Assembly (NCBI GenBank): GCA_030737835.1
Contig: JAUJYN010000034.1
Coordinates: 806,001-870,000 of the forward strand
DNA from: Acorus gramineus
Taxonomy: Eukaryota; Streptophyta; Magnoliopsida; Acorales; Acoraceae
Reading direction: 5' to 3'
Length of the DNA stretch: 64,000 bases
Part shown: one piece after another, positions 12,424-24,990 of the stretch
Position numbering within the stretch: the first letter of the stretch is position 1
Layout: every line of letters starts with the position of its first letter
Program-made: the position numbers and the translations under genes
The notes under the pieces: generated by a model
Told to the model about the DNA's origin: nothing
Database searches by the model: none
The model's input: the letters and a program-made list of their open reading frames with translations, nothing else

Positions 12424-14813
12424 TGTTATGCCTGTGTCATTTGGAGCGCTCTGATTGAAGATTTAACTACATAATTTTTCTCCTAGAAGTTATGTATTTC
12501 CGATTTGGTATTTGGATTTAATTTTGTTAAAATCCAAGATGAAGAGGTTTAAATATGATTTTATCATGAGATGCTCAGTTTTGAGTTAGCTTTCGTACAA
12601 AAGTGGAATTAGATCAACTGGATTCATGTAGTAAAAGTTATGGGTCATTCAGGGCCTTTTAATTTTTTCGATCGGAGTCGCTAAAATTTTGGATTTTAGC
12701 CACCTGCGGGAGTTAGAGTACTCTGATTGAAAATCTAACTGCATATTATGGGTCCTGGTACCGTTTTGTACTACCCATAAAAATTTTATCGAATTCCGGT
12801 AACGTTTTGAAAAATATGCAGTTCCGAATCGCATCCGGGTTTGGATGTTACCGGATTGTGGGTGACTTTTCTCACCTACCCACTTTTGTGGCATTAAATA
12901 CCCACTCACACCCCTCTCTCTCACTCCCACGTCAACCTTTCCTTGGGTCTCTCTTTCTCTCTTTTCACTCCCCCCATGTGTTTGTGTAAATCCCTCAAAG
13001 AGAAGAGAAGGAGAACAAGAAGCATGTAGTGCATGAAGAGGTGATCTTGAGGTGGGTTATGTGAGCTTGTGCTCCTAAGTGGCTGTCCCTCTCTCTTTCC
13101 CCCCTGGTTTCAGCCATCAAGAAGAGCTCCCAAGGATGGAAGTGGTGGTAGTAGTGGTGGTGGTCGAGGTGGTCAAGGCGCTTGCGAGCCCTACATCTCC
13201 CCCTCCCCTTCCCCCTCTCTTTGGTGAGTTTCCCTCTTTCTTATTTAGGTTTTTATGCATGGTTAGGTGTTAGGGAGGGCATGCAAGGTAGATGAATGAG
13301 TTAGGGTGTGTGTGGAGGGGTTAAAAATGGCTGGGCGCGCGCAGAGGGGCGCTGGCAGGCGCAGGCAGGCGCGCGGGTGCGCGCGGGCGCTGGCAGCGCG
13401 CGCACCAGCGTGCGCGCCGCGGGGCAATGAGTCTGGGCGTGCGCCTGGGCATGCGGCAGGGTGCCAGTGCGCGCGCGCGCGTGCATGCGCGTGCTGGGGC
13501 ATGCGTGGGGCTGCCCAGGGTCTCGGGTAGGTGCTGGGGCACTCGGGCATGCGTGCGTACGCGCGTGCTTGCATGCGTGCGAGCCCGTATGCGTTGATGT
13601 CTAAGTTTTTGGCATTTCTAGTAAATTCTAAGTGTTAAATTGTGATGTTACTCATCAAATTTGATGCCCTTACCTTGTAGGTTTCGTCGGATGGGATGCG
13701 CGAGGTCCCGGGTTGTATGGTGAGTGGTTCGATCCAATCCCCCCCTCCTCTCGGGATGCGCTCGACGCGCACAGTCGCGCGTCATGCATCGATGGGGCCC
13801 CCCTTGCTATACTACTTGGGTAGATAAGTAGTATGGCCAAAGCTTAAGCTATAATATGCAGATATCTTGCATGCTAGGCTTATATACATGTACTGTATTT
13901 ATGTATGAATGATTCTGTTGCATGAGCCCCTCTAGTATGGGCATGTATTAATGTGTATGGATGTATAGAATATGGCATGCCTTAGGTAGTATTGTAATAC
14001 TACTCCCACCATATTAATTGGAATATCGAACATGAATAAGTCTGGGTTAATAACGGGCACCTGCCTAATATTCCCTTGCAATAAGACTCGAGGGCGTGGT
14101 GTAGCTGTTGCGCCCATGCTAATGGGGCAAAGCTATGACCAGCTTCATGAGATGATGATCTCCCCTGCCCTCTCCCTCTGAACGAACTGAGTAAGTAGAT
14201 GCGATTTCCTACTCGACTCAGGTTCGTTTGGAATATTGGCATGCACCTGTTAGTGTGCGAGATCTCGCTTGACCCCTTTCTTTTAAGTTGGCGATATCCA
14301 ACGCATGTTAGAGTATATTTTGTATGTTTATGTGATTAATGACTGTGTATGCATGTTGTATGATTTATTATGATGTCAATCCATGTTAGGGAGTGTCCCT
14401 ATAATTATTAGATGATTGTGCATATGGTTCATGCACATAGCTAGATATAAAATTCTCCTGGATATATTTATATGCGCATGTTAAAAACTGATAGGCCTAT
14501 CTGGGATAGGCGTGGGTATGACCCGCTGTCGGGTTGTACCTTATTAGTTAGAGCTCTAGCGATGTAATCACCCCGTGCATCTGAGCGATGCACTCGTTTG
14601 GAATTCAGGAGAATTCATTATCTTATCGGATTGTTAAGCCGGTAGTTGGGGCGTGACACCCCCCTGTGTCCGAGCGACGCAACCGTGTGGGAGTACAATA
14701 GTGTTCGCTATCATCAATATGTGATTATCGAGTGTAGTGTTTTTCCATTGGGTTCGCTTTGCGAACATGGAATGTTTACTCCCAATGTTGTCTGTGTTGA
14801 AGAGGCCAGGTTG

Positions 14814-15090
14814 TAGCTGTCCTGACAGAGGGCTCCCATCCGTAGGTACCACCGATGCGTTCGGGAGCGTACTGATCGTGGGAGTGTACCAGGTAGAGGC
14901 TACCCAGGAGAGGGCTAACGAATGATATTGCGAGCGTGGAATCGTTCTCCCCTTCGTTGGATCCGATGTAGGAACTCCCCAGCGTTGGAAAAGCTGTCCT
15001 GACAGAGGGCTCCCATTCGTAGGTACCACCGATGCGTTCGGAAGCGTACTGATCGTGGGAGTATACCAGGTAGAGGCTACGTGGGGAAAG
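14814..15090 (+). repeat. Direct duplication inside subfamily-B LTR
   Basis: The block from GCTGTCCTGACAGAGGGCTC through GGTACCACCGATGCGTTCGG to CAGGTAGAGGCTAC occurs at about 14814 and again at about 14994, roughly 180 bases apart and nearly identical. Confidence 0.75.
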
Positions 15091-15291
15091 GGCTACCGGT
15101 GGACCAAGGGTGTAGAGCAGTCTAAGTCTCTTCCAAAAGTCCCAAGAGTCTCCCTACCAGAGTGAGGGTGAGGATGAGGTGAAGACACGTCGCCTCGTGA
15201 CCCATTCGTTGTTCGTCCGTTCCCATAAATGTTGGGTCCGGTCTCGTATCGATGTTCAAAGACATCGTTGGGCAGTTATCTCGATGTAGAT

Positions 15292-15522
15292 GATCCAGTA
15301 GTGTTGCGTAGACCAGCAATCCCGGGTCTCCTCGACCAACGGTATGGTCTCTCCCCAAAAGTCCCAAGAGTCTCCCTCCGGGAGTGAGGGTGAGGGTGAG
15401 GTTGGTGATCTAGTAATGTTGTGTGGACCAGTAATCTCGGGTCTCCTCGACCAACGGTATGGTCTCTCCCCAAAAGTCCCAAGAGTCTCCCTCCGGGGGT
15501 GAGGGTGAGGGTGAGGTTGGTT
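15292..15522 (+). repeat. Tandem duplication of about 114 bp with (GGGTGA)n
   Basis: Two near-identical units contain CTCGACCAACGGTATGG, CCAAAAGTCCCAAGAGTCTC and GAGGGTGAGGGTGAGG. A third, partial unit starts near 15130. Confidence 0.75.
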
Positions 15523-16053
15523 GCGCCGCCGCGTGACCCTGTTATCCATGGGTTTCCACCCATGTTTACCTTGAAAGGGAATTGTTTATGTATTGAACTG
15601 TTGTATGGTGATTGGTTTCCAGCCACTCACTGAGCTTGTAGCTCACCCCTCGCATACTGTTTCTTTTCAGGGGCAGTGTTGGGCGTGGAGCTGGAGCTTT
15701 CCTGTGGCGTGGTCTTATGGGCGTGGAGCGTTCTTTCGGCGGGTGGCGAGTGCGAGGCTGTCAGCAGTCCTAGAGTCATTGTATGTATTGTAAATCGTGC
15801 ATGTGGCACAGGTTGTATTTTCTTTGGTCTAGACTTGGCTCTCACAGGACAATGATTGTGTATTCAAGTCTGTAATAATGTTTTTGGTTTACAGATATTG
15901 TTTATATATTATGCTTCCGCTTTTCAGTCAGTTATCATTATCCTTGCTTTGCCACCTTGTGTGTTGTTGTTGGAGTCTTTATTGACCTTAGGTATTGATA
16001 GCTGATATTTTATTATTGCCACGTCTCGGGGACGGCCGCCCTGGGGCGTGACA

Positions 16054-16220
16054 CCCGTAGATTCTGGAATGGGTTAGACACTTGAGCTGTCTAGGTATTT
16101 GTAATCCCTAGACACTGTTGTAGTCTATGGGAACAGAAGTGAAACCCGTAGGTTCTAGAATAGGTTAGACACCTTAGGTGTCTAGGTATTTGTAATCCCT
16201 AGACACTACCACAGTCTATG
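16054..16220 (+). repeat. Tandem repeat of about 91 bp, right part
   Basis: One full unit (16054-16144) and one partial unit (16145-16220) resume the array interrupted by the LTR. Units run from CCCGTAG through GGTTAGACAC and GTGTCTAGGTATTTGTAATC to AACAGAAGTGAAA. Confidence 0.8.
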
Positions 16221-16580
16221 GTTTGAATGAAAGGGGTGTACAGTGGAGAGTCAATTGCTTTTCGAACGAGATGGTAGGCGATCGCCTTAATTTTATTTAA
16301 AGAAAGGAGACGCCCAAAACATGAAATATTACAAGAGAGACGCATACAAGAACACATTAGGAAAGGAAAAGTAGAAGAGATATCTACTCCCCTCCCTAAT
16401 CACATATCTCTTGATAAACAACATAGCTTACTCCTCAATACAAAGCAAACCCCTTCGAACCGAGACACTTCTCGCTCCCGCACAACACCTACCCCAATCC
16501 TTTATTGCATGCATGACCATCTCCCATATATTCTCCATATACACTGGTGTCCCTCTAAAAACTAGATGGTTTCTAGCTAT

Positions 16581-17027
16581 TCATAAAGCCCAAGCTATCG
16601 CCGGGATGAAAGACTGCGACACCTTGGCTTTAACTCCCTTATCTCCCCTTGCACGCAGACTCTTCCCCGCCCTCCATAGCTCTTCTAGCGAGGAACAACC
16701 ATCCTTGAATTCAGTCATCGCTGCTAGCCGCTGCCAAACTTGCTTTGCTATTGGACACTCAAGCATAATATGAGAAGCAGTCTCCTCTCCACCTTGGCAA
16801 ATCAAACATGAGGTGTCTGCCTGTGGAACCCATCTAGCTCGGTATACTTTGATGAGAAGCTTGTCTTGATATAGAAGCCACAAGAAGAACTTCACTTTGA
16901 GTGGGATTTTAGGAGACCAAATCTCATGGAACTTTTGATCTGTCACCTCCGTTGGAGGCCTATTCCGTCTCCACCAAGCATAACACCGACGCACTATGAA
17001 TGTTTCCCTGGGCTGTGGACACCACAC
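16581..17027 (-). pseudogene. LINE (non-LTR retrotransposon) 3' ORF2 fragment, zf-RVT domain
   Basis: The 148-residue reading frame has the hallmark of the reverse-transcriptase zinc-binding domain at the C-terminus of plant L1-type LINE ORF2. It reads PLKVKFFLWLLYQDKLL, then a CLICQ pair, GGEETASHIMLECP and a tryptophan (VWQRL), giving Cys-x2-Cys...His-x4-Cys spacing. The endonuclease and RT domains are absent, so this is a 5'-truncated copy, the usual outcome of LINE insertion. The downstream tail runs to about 16240 with no clear poly-A. Not functional alone. Confidence 0.75.
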
Positions 17028-17044
17028 TGCTCTATCTGGCTAGA

Positions 17045-17953
17045 CATTCTGCACTACCACCTCAATTGTTAAATAAATACTGGGGTGTGTACAGAACCCA
17101 AGTTATTTGGGTGGGGTGTGGTTAGACACGGGGTGTGCATAGTAAATAGAGGGGTGTAAATAATCAGACTCAACTAGCTGCGACTTTTATTGTTCCATTC
17201 CAAAACCAATCGGGTCCTTGAAAAATCCAAACCGGTCCCATTCATCCCATTTAGATTGGGTTAGGTTTGAAAATCTTGATTCTCGAATAGTTTTAATTTT
17301 TAAAAAAATTCTTTTAACTTTTTTTTAAAAAATTTCATTATAATTTATAATATTGTATGAGATATATGCTCAAATATTCACCAATTATAAAAAAGAAAAA
17401 TAACATAATGTAGCTAATTTTATTTAGGGTAAAATATTTTTGGACCCTTCACTATTAGATTTTCTGTTAAAATGAAACAAAAATACGATTTTACCCTTTT
17501 AATTGAATCATTATTGCGTTTTCACTTTTTAATTAACTATTGTGTGAGTTAATTCTCACAAAATGTAACAAAATGCATTTGAAGAATTGATTATTGTATT
17601 AATTAATATATTCACAAAGCATATCCAAAATTAATTCATTGGCTCTTTTTTTTACTATTTACAATATTAATTAAATAGTAAAATAGTAATTTTGTTATAT
17701 TTTTGTCAAATATTAACTGAAAATCTAATGGTAGGAGTGTGAGTACATGTTTTTGAATTTCATGGAGTGTTTTTACAGATTTCAAAAACTTCAAGGGTTC
17801 AAAGGCATTTTTCCATTTCTTTACAATATATAATTTCATTTACCTAGGATGATTTTAATTGTGAATGGCACGTTTAATAATATTTATTGTTAATGGAGTG
17901 AAAATAGTCTGGCAGATCTTACATTGGAAACTCAAACCCTCCCACATCAATCT
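17045..17953. other. AT-rich intergenic DNA
   Basis: No gene supported. The sequence is AT-rich with only short ORFs. It ends with AATCT (17949-17953), the left TSD copy of the next solo LTR. Confidence 0.6.
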
Positions 17954-18581
17954 TGTTATATATGTATCACTTTTTGCCTTCTGGTCACCTTTGGAACAAT
18001 TCTGGCAGTTTTTCAATTTTTTCTTTTTTCGATCAGAACCGCTAAAATTTTGGTCTTTCGGCTATCATCATGAGCTTGAGAACTCCGATTGAAAATCTAA
18101 TTGCACATTATGTGTCCTGGTGCCATTTCAAACCACTCACGAAAATTTCATCGAATTCCGGTAACGTTTCAGAATTTGACAGTTCTGAATCGTATCCGGG
18201 TTTTGACCAAGTGGGAAAGTCATAGGGAGACTTGACCAAGTCAAAGATGACTTTGACCAAGTCAAGTTTGACCGTTGACTTGGTCAATTGGTTTTGTTTT
18301 TTTGTGTGGTTAGGTTGACTTGAAGTAAAACCACCAAAACCCTAATTTTTCTAAGTGTGTGAGTGTGTGTGTGTGTGTGGCCTTTAAGTGGGCGTCCCCT
18401 TCATCTTCATCTTCTCTTCTCTTCTTCATCTCTCTCACACACAAATCCTCTCATCTCCTCTTCTTTATTTCCACCATTAGAGCTAGTAGGAGAAGAAAAA
18501 CAAGAAAACCCTAGAAGGGGAAAAGATTGGTAAGGGCTTGATCTATCTTTCCATGGTTTTATTTTGGATTTCCCCTTTCTC
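17954..18581 (+). mobile_element. Solo LTR, left segment (host of nested LTR), TSD AATCT
   Basis: Starts TGTTATATATGTATCAC after AATCT. It carries the family core, then closely spaced TTGACC/GGTCAA motifs (18202-18287), a (GT)n tract and a CTTCTC-rich leader. It is interrupted at 18581 by a minus-oriented LTR and resumes at 21275. The total reconstructed length is about 2.65 kb. Confidence 0.92.
18202..18287 (+). promoter_or_regulatory. W-box-rich palindromic array in LTR U3
   Basis: Several TTGACC/TTGACT words and their complements overlap in palindromes such as TTGACTTGGTCAA. TTGAC(C/T) is the core bound by plant WRKY factors. The array lies about 250-330 bases into the LTR, upstream of the probable transcription start. 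That WRKY factors act here is inference. Confidence 0.5.
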
Positions 18582-21274
18582 TGTCACGCCCCAGGGCGGC
18601 CGTCCCCGGGATGCGGCAATGGTGTATATGATATCAGCAGTCTATACAGGAGGTCAATAACATACTCTAAACAACATCAAAAATGACAACATAGACAACA
18701 ATGAGGCTGACATGATATATACACAAATAGCGGAAGCTAAAAGACTAAATCTGTAATTCAAAGACATATTACAGACTCGATACATAATCAACTGTCCCGT
18801 GAGAGCTAATATATACACGACATCCAAATATAATACAAACGCGTGCTCAAGCACGGAATACAATACATACAAGCAAAGGGGGGATGCTGAATGGCCTCTC
18901 ACACGAAGAACGTGACGCTGCTCCGCTACTGCTGACGTGCCTCGGGGAGCTCCTCCTGCGGATCCGACTCAGATATCACTGGAGAAAAATATATGCGAGG
19001 GGTGAGCCACACGCTCAGTGAATAGCACAACCCATGCATCACAATTCATATTAACCTCAAATCATTTATAGCCTCTAAGTGGCAACAACTACACAATCCA
19101 ATGGGTCGCTCATCGCCAACCCATTACACCCTCACCCTCACCCTCAAACTGGTGACATGGTCTTTTGGGACTGACTAGGCTGTTGATCACCCTTGGTCCA
19201 CCGATAGCCTCTCCTCCACACTGTAGCTCGCCTGGTCTACTCCCAAGATTCAGCACAGTCCGAAACCAAATCAGGAGGTGCCTACTAATGGGAGCCTTCT
19301 GTCAGAACGGCATGTCTAACGCTGAGGAGTCCCTACACGGATCCAACGAAGGGAAGAGAAACAGCCTACCCACACGGATACGATCCACTTGGATCCGCCG
19401 ACACCGATTGCAACTCTACTAATGTCATGAATTCTTCAGAATTCCTCCAAGGCGCATAACTAAGATGCGGGGAAGCATATATTATAACCACAAGGTTATA
19501 ATATTCTCTAAGTCATGCTAATTACAAAACTCACATTTGATTTAAATAAATTAAACTAAATGGGACGCATGCGTAGGTCGAGGCTTCCCTAGCATGAAAA
19601 CATGGTATCAGGATGCTTGGGCCTTTACACATATCATAAGGGTGCATATCCCTAACATGCAAGGCCTAGGGTGCATGGATACTATATAATAATCATGCAT
19701 GCATAGTTTACAATTAATACTATCTAATATGCAATTATGGTGCCCCAGGGGAGGGCAATGCACGCCTACGTGCATCGAACGCCTCCCAACTGGGTTGGAT
19801 TGTCCCACTCACCAATACCCGGGTCGTCGCGTGATCGCCCGTCAAGATCTGCAAGATATGGGAAACCAAAATGGTGAGTAAAATACACAAATACGCAAGA
19901 AATACGCTAAAAATACCCAACACTCAGACAAGCATGCATACGGGCCCGTACGCACGCGAGTCCGAGTGCCCCGACACACTCCCGCACCCCCGGGCAGCCA
20001 TGCGCATGGCCACCCGGGTGCGCACGCACACCCGCGCCCCGGGCGCACTGCCGTGCCCCTGCCCTCGCGCCCAGGCGCGCTGCCGCGCCCCTAGCCGCTC
20101 GCCCAGACACACCGCACGCTTGCGCGCGCCCGCGCGTCCAGCCCTGCGCCTACCCCCACGTACTGTGCCCCTGCGCAGCACCCCGCGCGCACCCCTGCGC
20201 GCACCGCACACACTGCGCCCCTACGCAGCGCTCCGCGCGCACGCTCGCGCGCACGCCCGTGCGCCCGCGCGTACGCGCGCACTCGCCCAGCGCCCCCGAC
20301 AGCGCGCCTGCTCTGCGCACGCCCGTGCGCCAGCGCGTACGCGCGTGGACGACCCCGCACGCGCGCCCGACCCAACCCCACCAATTCCTCAGCCCTCCCA
20401 CACCCCCACACACATGCATACCGTGCATACACCCCATGCATACCCTAACATGCATCTAAAACAAGGAAAAAGGGAGGAGGAAAGCTCACCCAAGGAGAGG
20501 AAGGGAAGGAGGGAAAGATCGGGTGCTCTTCGCGCACCGAAACGCCACCACCAAAGCCAACACCACCAAGACCTCCTTCAGCCCTAAAAATGGCTGAAAA
20601 CAGAGGTAAAAAGGGGCTATGAGAGGAGGAAAAACAAAGGGGAAAGCGAATCCGAGACCATGGAAAGATAGATCGGGACCTCACCTTCCTTTTCTCCTTC
20701 TAGGGTTTTTCTTTTTAACCACCTCTACTAGATCAAAAGTGGGAAATAAAGAGAGGGGATGAGAGGTTTTGAGAGAGCTTGAGAGAGAAGATGATGAATA
20801 GGGGGGAGACACTATGCTTGGGCGTGGACCTTAAGTCACCCCACACACACACTTCACACACTCACTCACTTACACTTAGAACTAATTAGGTTTAGCTAGG
20901 TTTAGTTAGGTTTAGGTGCACTTTGACTTTAGTCAACCCAACCACACTAGAAAACAAAACCAATTGACCAAGTCAAGGGTCAACATTGACCAACTCAAGT
21001 TTCCCAATGACTTTTCGCTTGGTCAAAACCCGGATACGATTCGGAACTGTGAAATTCTGAAACGTTACCGGAATTCGATGAAATTTTTGTGAGTGGCTTG
21101 AAATGGCACCAGGACCCATAATATGCAGTTAGATTTTCAATAAGAGTCCTCAACCTTAGGATGATAGCTAAAAGTCCAAAATTTTAGCTGTTCCGATCGA
21201 AAAAAGAAAAAGTTAAAAAACTGCCAGAATGCTCCAGTGGTGACCAGAAGGATAAAAGTGACACATATATAACA
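18582..21274 (-). mobile_element. Nested solo LTR, 2.7 kb, TSD TTCTC
   Basis: Complete minus-oriented family LTR (TGTCACGCCCC to TATATAACA) inserted in the plus LTR. TTCTC at 18577-18581 is repeated at 21275-21279. The GC block lies at about 19940-20370. No internal domain is present, so a whole element inserted and later collapsed to one LTR. Confidence 0.94.
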
Positions 21275-23305
21275 TTCTCTACCTCCTCTCATGGCTTCCT
21301 TTCCCCCTAGTTTTCAGCCATTTTGAGGGCTGAGAGTGGTCTTGGTGGTGGTGGTCTTGGTGGCCGCGATTTGGTGCGCGAAGGGCACCCGAGTTCCTCC
21401 CTTGGTTCTTCCTCTCTTTGGGTAAGTTTTCCTCCTCCCCTAGCTAGTTTAGATGCTTGTTTAGGGTGTGTGATTGGGTGTGCATGCTTGCATGGGTGCT
21501 AGGGGGGTGTGGGAGGGCTGAGGAGGGGGTGGAAGGGGCTCGGGCGCACGTGCAGAGTCATCTGCGCGCGCAGTCGGGCGCTGGCGATCGCAGACAGGCG
21601 CCCTGGCGGGTGCGCGTGCGTATGCGCAGTAGGCGCGGGCGTGCGCCCGGAGTGCTGCGCAGGGGCGCAGTACGCGCGGGTACGCGCAGGGCTGGACGCG
21701 CGGGCGGCAGCGTGTCTGGGCGCTCGGGCAGGGGCGCAGCAGCGCGTCTGGGCGCGCGGGCAGGGGCGCGGCAGTGCGTCTGGGCGCGTGGGCAGGGGCG
21801 CGGCAGTGCGCCCGGGGTGCAGGGGTGCGTGCGTGCGTGCGCATTCGTGCGTGCGCGTGCGGGTGGCCGTGCGTATGGCTGCCCGTGGGTTCGGGAGGGT
21901 GTCGGGGCACTCAGACTCGCGTGCGTACTCGCGTGCGTGCGGGCCCGTATGCATGCTTGTCCGAGTATTGGGTATTTCTAGTAAATTTCTTATGTATTTG
22001 TGTAGTTTACTCACCATATTGAATGCCCATGTCTTGCAGATCTTGACGGACGGTCACGCAACGACCCGGGTTTCGGTGAGTGGGACAATCCAACCCAGTA
22101 GGGAGGCGTTCGATGCACGTAGGCGTGCATTGCCCTCCCCTGGGGCACCATAATTGTGTATTAACATGTAATAAATGTAAAACTATGCATGCATGATTAA
22201 TATGTTGTATCCATGCCACCTTAGACTTTGTATGCTAGGGATATGCACCCTTATATCATGTATAGCGGCCTATGCATGTTTAGTCACCATGTCCCCAGAT
22301 TGGAAAGCCCCGAACTATGCATGTTCCCATCTAGTTTAATCTAATTAAATCAAAATGAGAGCATTTAGTTATAAGCATGCCTTAGAGAATATTATAACCT
22401 TGTTGTTATAATATATGTCTCCCCGCATCTGAGTTATGCGCCCTGGAGGAATTCTTGAGAATTCATGACATTAGTAGAGTTACAATCGGTGTCGACGGAT
22501 CCAAGAGGATCGTATCCGTGTGAGTAGGCTGTCTTCTCCTTTTGGTTGGATCCGATGTAGGAACTCCCCGGCGTTGGCTGACCTGACAGAGGGCTCCCGT
22601 CCGTAGGTACCTCCGATGTGTCGGACAGTACTGATAGTGGGAGTGGACTAGGTGGAGGCTACGAGGGTGGGAGAGGCTACCGGGTGGACCAGGGGTGGAG
22701 AGCGGTCTAGTATGCCCCAAGAGGCCCATGTCACCCCCAGTAAAGGGTGAGGGTGAGGGGGGGAGGTGGGTTGGCGATGAAACGACCCACTAGAATGTGT
22801 AGTTGCTCCCGTTTTAAGGGGCTATGAATTTATATAAGGTTGATATGAATTGTGATGCATGGGTTGTGCTATTCTCTGAGCATGTGGCTCACCCCTCGCA
22901 TATATTTTTCTCCAGTTATATCTTAGTCGGATCTGAAGGAGGATCTCCCTGAGACACCACAGCAGTAGCGGAGCAGCGTCACGTTCTGCGAGTGAGAGAC
23001 CATCAGCATTCCTTTTTTATTGTATGTATTGTTATCCGTGCTTGGGCACATACTTGTATTTGGATGTCATTGTATATATATTGGCTCTCACAGAACAGTT
23101 GATTATGTATCGGGTCTGTAATAAGTCTTTGAATTATAGACTCAGTTGTTTGAGCTTCCGCTATTTGTATATATTATGTCAGCTACCTTATTGTCTGTGA
23201 TGTCATTTTCGATGTTGTTTAGAGTATGTTATTGATCTCCTGTATAGACTGCTGATATTATATATACCTGCCACGTCTCGGGGACGGCCACCCTGGGGCA
23301 TGACA
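21275..23305 (+). mobile_element. Solo LTR, right segment of the 17954 copy
   Basis: Continues the LTR after the nested insertion, with a GC block at 21540-21960, the GGTGCCCCAGGGGAGG box in sense near 22138 and a (GGGTGA)n tract near 22747. It ends GGGGCATGACA at 23305, followed by AATCT (23306-23310), which matches the left flank at 17949-17953. Confidence 0.92.
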
Positions 23306-23678
23306 AATCTCTATCAGGCTGGGGGGGATAAATTGAAGAGCAGCTCTATCCCCACCATGCAAGTTGCTGTCCACCCCCCCCCCAACCTAAAAACATATAA
23401 AACACAAATTCTATTTGGTTCTGAAATCAATCTCCCCACCAGCCCAAAAACTTAGAAAAGGCATCCCCACCACTTGAACCAAAATGAAAACAGTTGACCT
23501 CCCTACGTTTTCAAAGGCGTGTTCTCATTCGACAGCCCTAAAGTCAAACATATGTATTAGAGGATGACAACATGTCAGTCGAGCTGGAGAGTCACGGGCG
23601 ATAGTAGACCCATCGAACAAAATAGTAGGTAGCTTGTGGTCTGAAAGTCATTTGACAACCTTGAAGTCAAACATATGT
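23306..23678. other. Short intergenic stretch
   Basis: No gene. It holds a C-rich run near 23377 and two copies of AAGTCAAACATATGT (ending near 23552 and 23678), the second directly before the next LTR start. Confidence 0.6.
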
Positions 23679-24990
23679 TGTTGTGCCTGTGTCACTTGGA
23701 GCGCTCTGTTTAAAAATTTGGGTACATAATTTTTTTTCCTAGAAGTTATGTATTCCTGATTTGGTATTTGGATTTGATTTTGTTAAAATCCAAGATGAAG
23801 AGGTTTAAATATGAGTTTACTATGAGATGTCCAATTTTGAGTTAGCTTTCGTACAGAAGTGGAATTAGATCAACTAGATTTTTGTAAGTAAAAGTTATGG
23901 GTATTTTTCCAAGTATACCCCGGGGATGGAAATTCCAGCAGCAGCCCTGTTCCATGTTTAGCTCCAATTTCGGAATACCTGTAGGGATTATTTGATCTTG
24001 GCATAAGCATAAAAGTTGTAGATAATCCTCTTGGCTTTCCAATGGACTTGGAATCGTGCAATTCGGAGCTGTATCGGGGAAGTTATGGCTGTTCCAGTAA
24101 AGCTTGCGCAGAATTTCTAGTCAAAGGGCGACTAGGTAATTCCCCCTTAAGATATTTTGATAAATATCTCTCTCTCTCTCTCTCCCCTCACAAATCCCCT
24201 CGTCGACTGCATTTCCAGCTCCCTCTCTTTCTCTCATTCAAGCCCCCATGTGTTTGATAAATTGCCCAAAAGAGAAGGAGATGGTGGAGAAGGAAGTGAA
24301 GGTTGGTTTGTGTGTTGTTGTGTTTGTTCTCCCCTCTCTCAAGCTCTCTTTGCATGACTCAACCCCCCTGATTCTCAGCTGAGGAGGAGGCTGAGGAGAG
24401 GCCGAGGAGGTGGTGGTGGTGGTGGTGGCGGTTGAGGTGGTCACGGGTGCGTCGAGGGCCCCCGAACCTCCCCCCTTTTGTTCCCCCCTCCAAGGTGAGC
24501 TCCTCCCCTTCTTTTCTTGATTTTCTTGGCTTAAGGGGTTGTGGGAAAGTCATGCATGCTAGGTAGATGTGTTAGGGTGTGAGTGAGGGGTTGGGAAGGG
24601 TTAAAATGAGGTTGGGATGGGTTGGGCGCGCTTGGCCCAGTCTGCGCGCGTGCGCGCGTAGGCGGGCGCTGGTAGGCGCAGTCGGGTGCGCAGTCGTGCG
24701 CGGGCGCGTGCGCGCGAGTGCGCGGGTGCGCGCGGGAGTGCGCGCGGGTGCGCGAGGGTGCAGGCGCGAGCGGGGGTGCGCGCGGGAGTGCACGCGAGCA
24801 TGTGCGCGCGCGGGCAGGGCGCTTGGGCATGCGCCTGGGCGCGGGGCTAGGCGCCTGGGCGCTGGGCTGGGGACCAGTGCGCGCGCGTGCATGCGTGCGT
24901 GTGCGTGCGCGTGCTGGGGCTTGCGTGGGGTGCTGCGCGGGGGGGGGGGGGGCGCAGTGCGCGCGGGGGCGCGCTGGGCTGGACGCGCAG
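23679..24990 (+). mobile_element. Truncated subfamily-B LTR
   Basis: Starts TGTTGTGCCTGTGTCACTTG, closely matching the start of the 12424-16053 LTR (TCCTAGAAGTTATGTATT and GATTTGGTATTTGGAT shared). It then diverges at about 23905, where the common core is replaced by other sequence, and regains similarity near 24160. It runs into a GC block (24620-24990) and a 14-base G run (24939-24952), and stops near 24990 against an LTR of the opposite orientation. Its 3' half is missing. Confidence 0.8.

Larger units (their letters stand above)
12424..16053 (+). mobile_element. Solo LTR, Ty3/gypsy subfamily B, 3.6 kb, TSD CCCGT
   Basis: Starts TGTTATGCCTGTGTCA and ends CTGGGGCGTGACA, flanked by CCCGT at 12419-12423 and 16054-16058. 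The first 235 or so bases differ from the other LTRs. From about 12660 it joins the common family core (CGATCGGAGTCGCTAAAATTTTGG, then TCGAATTCCGGTAACGTTT). A GC block lies at 13330-13590, and several internal direct duplications occur at 14810-15520. No gag or pol follows, so it is a solo LTR that landed inside the 91-bp repeat array. Confidence 0.92.
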
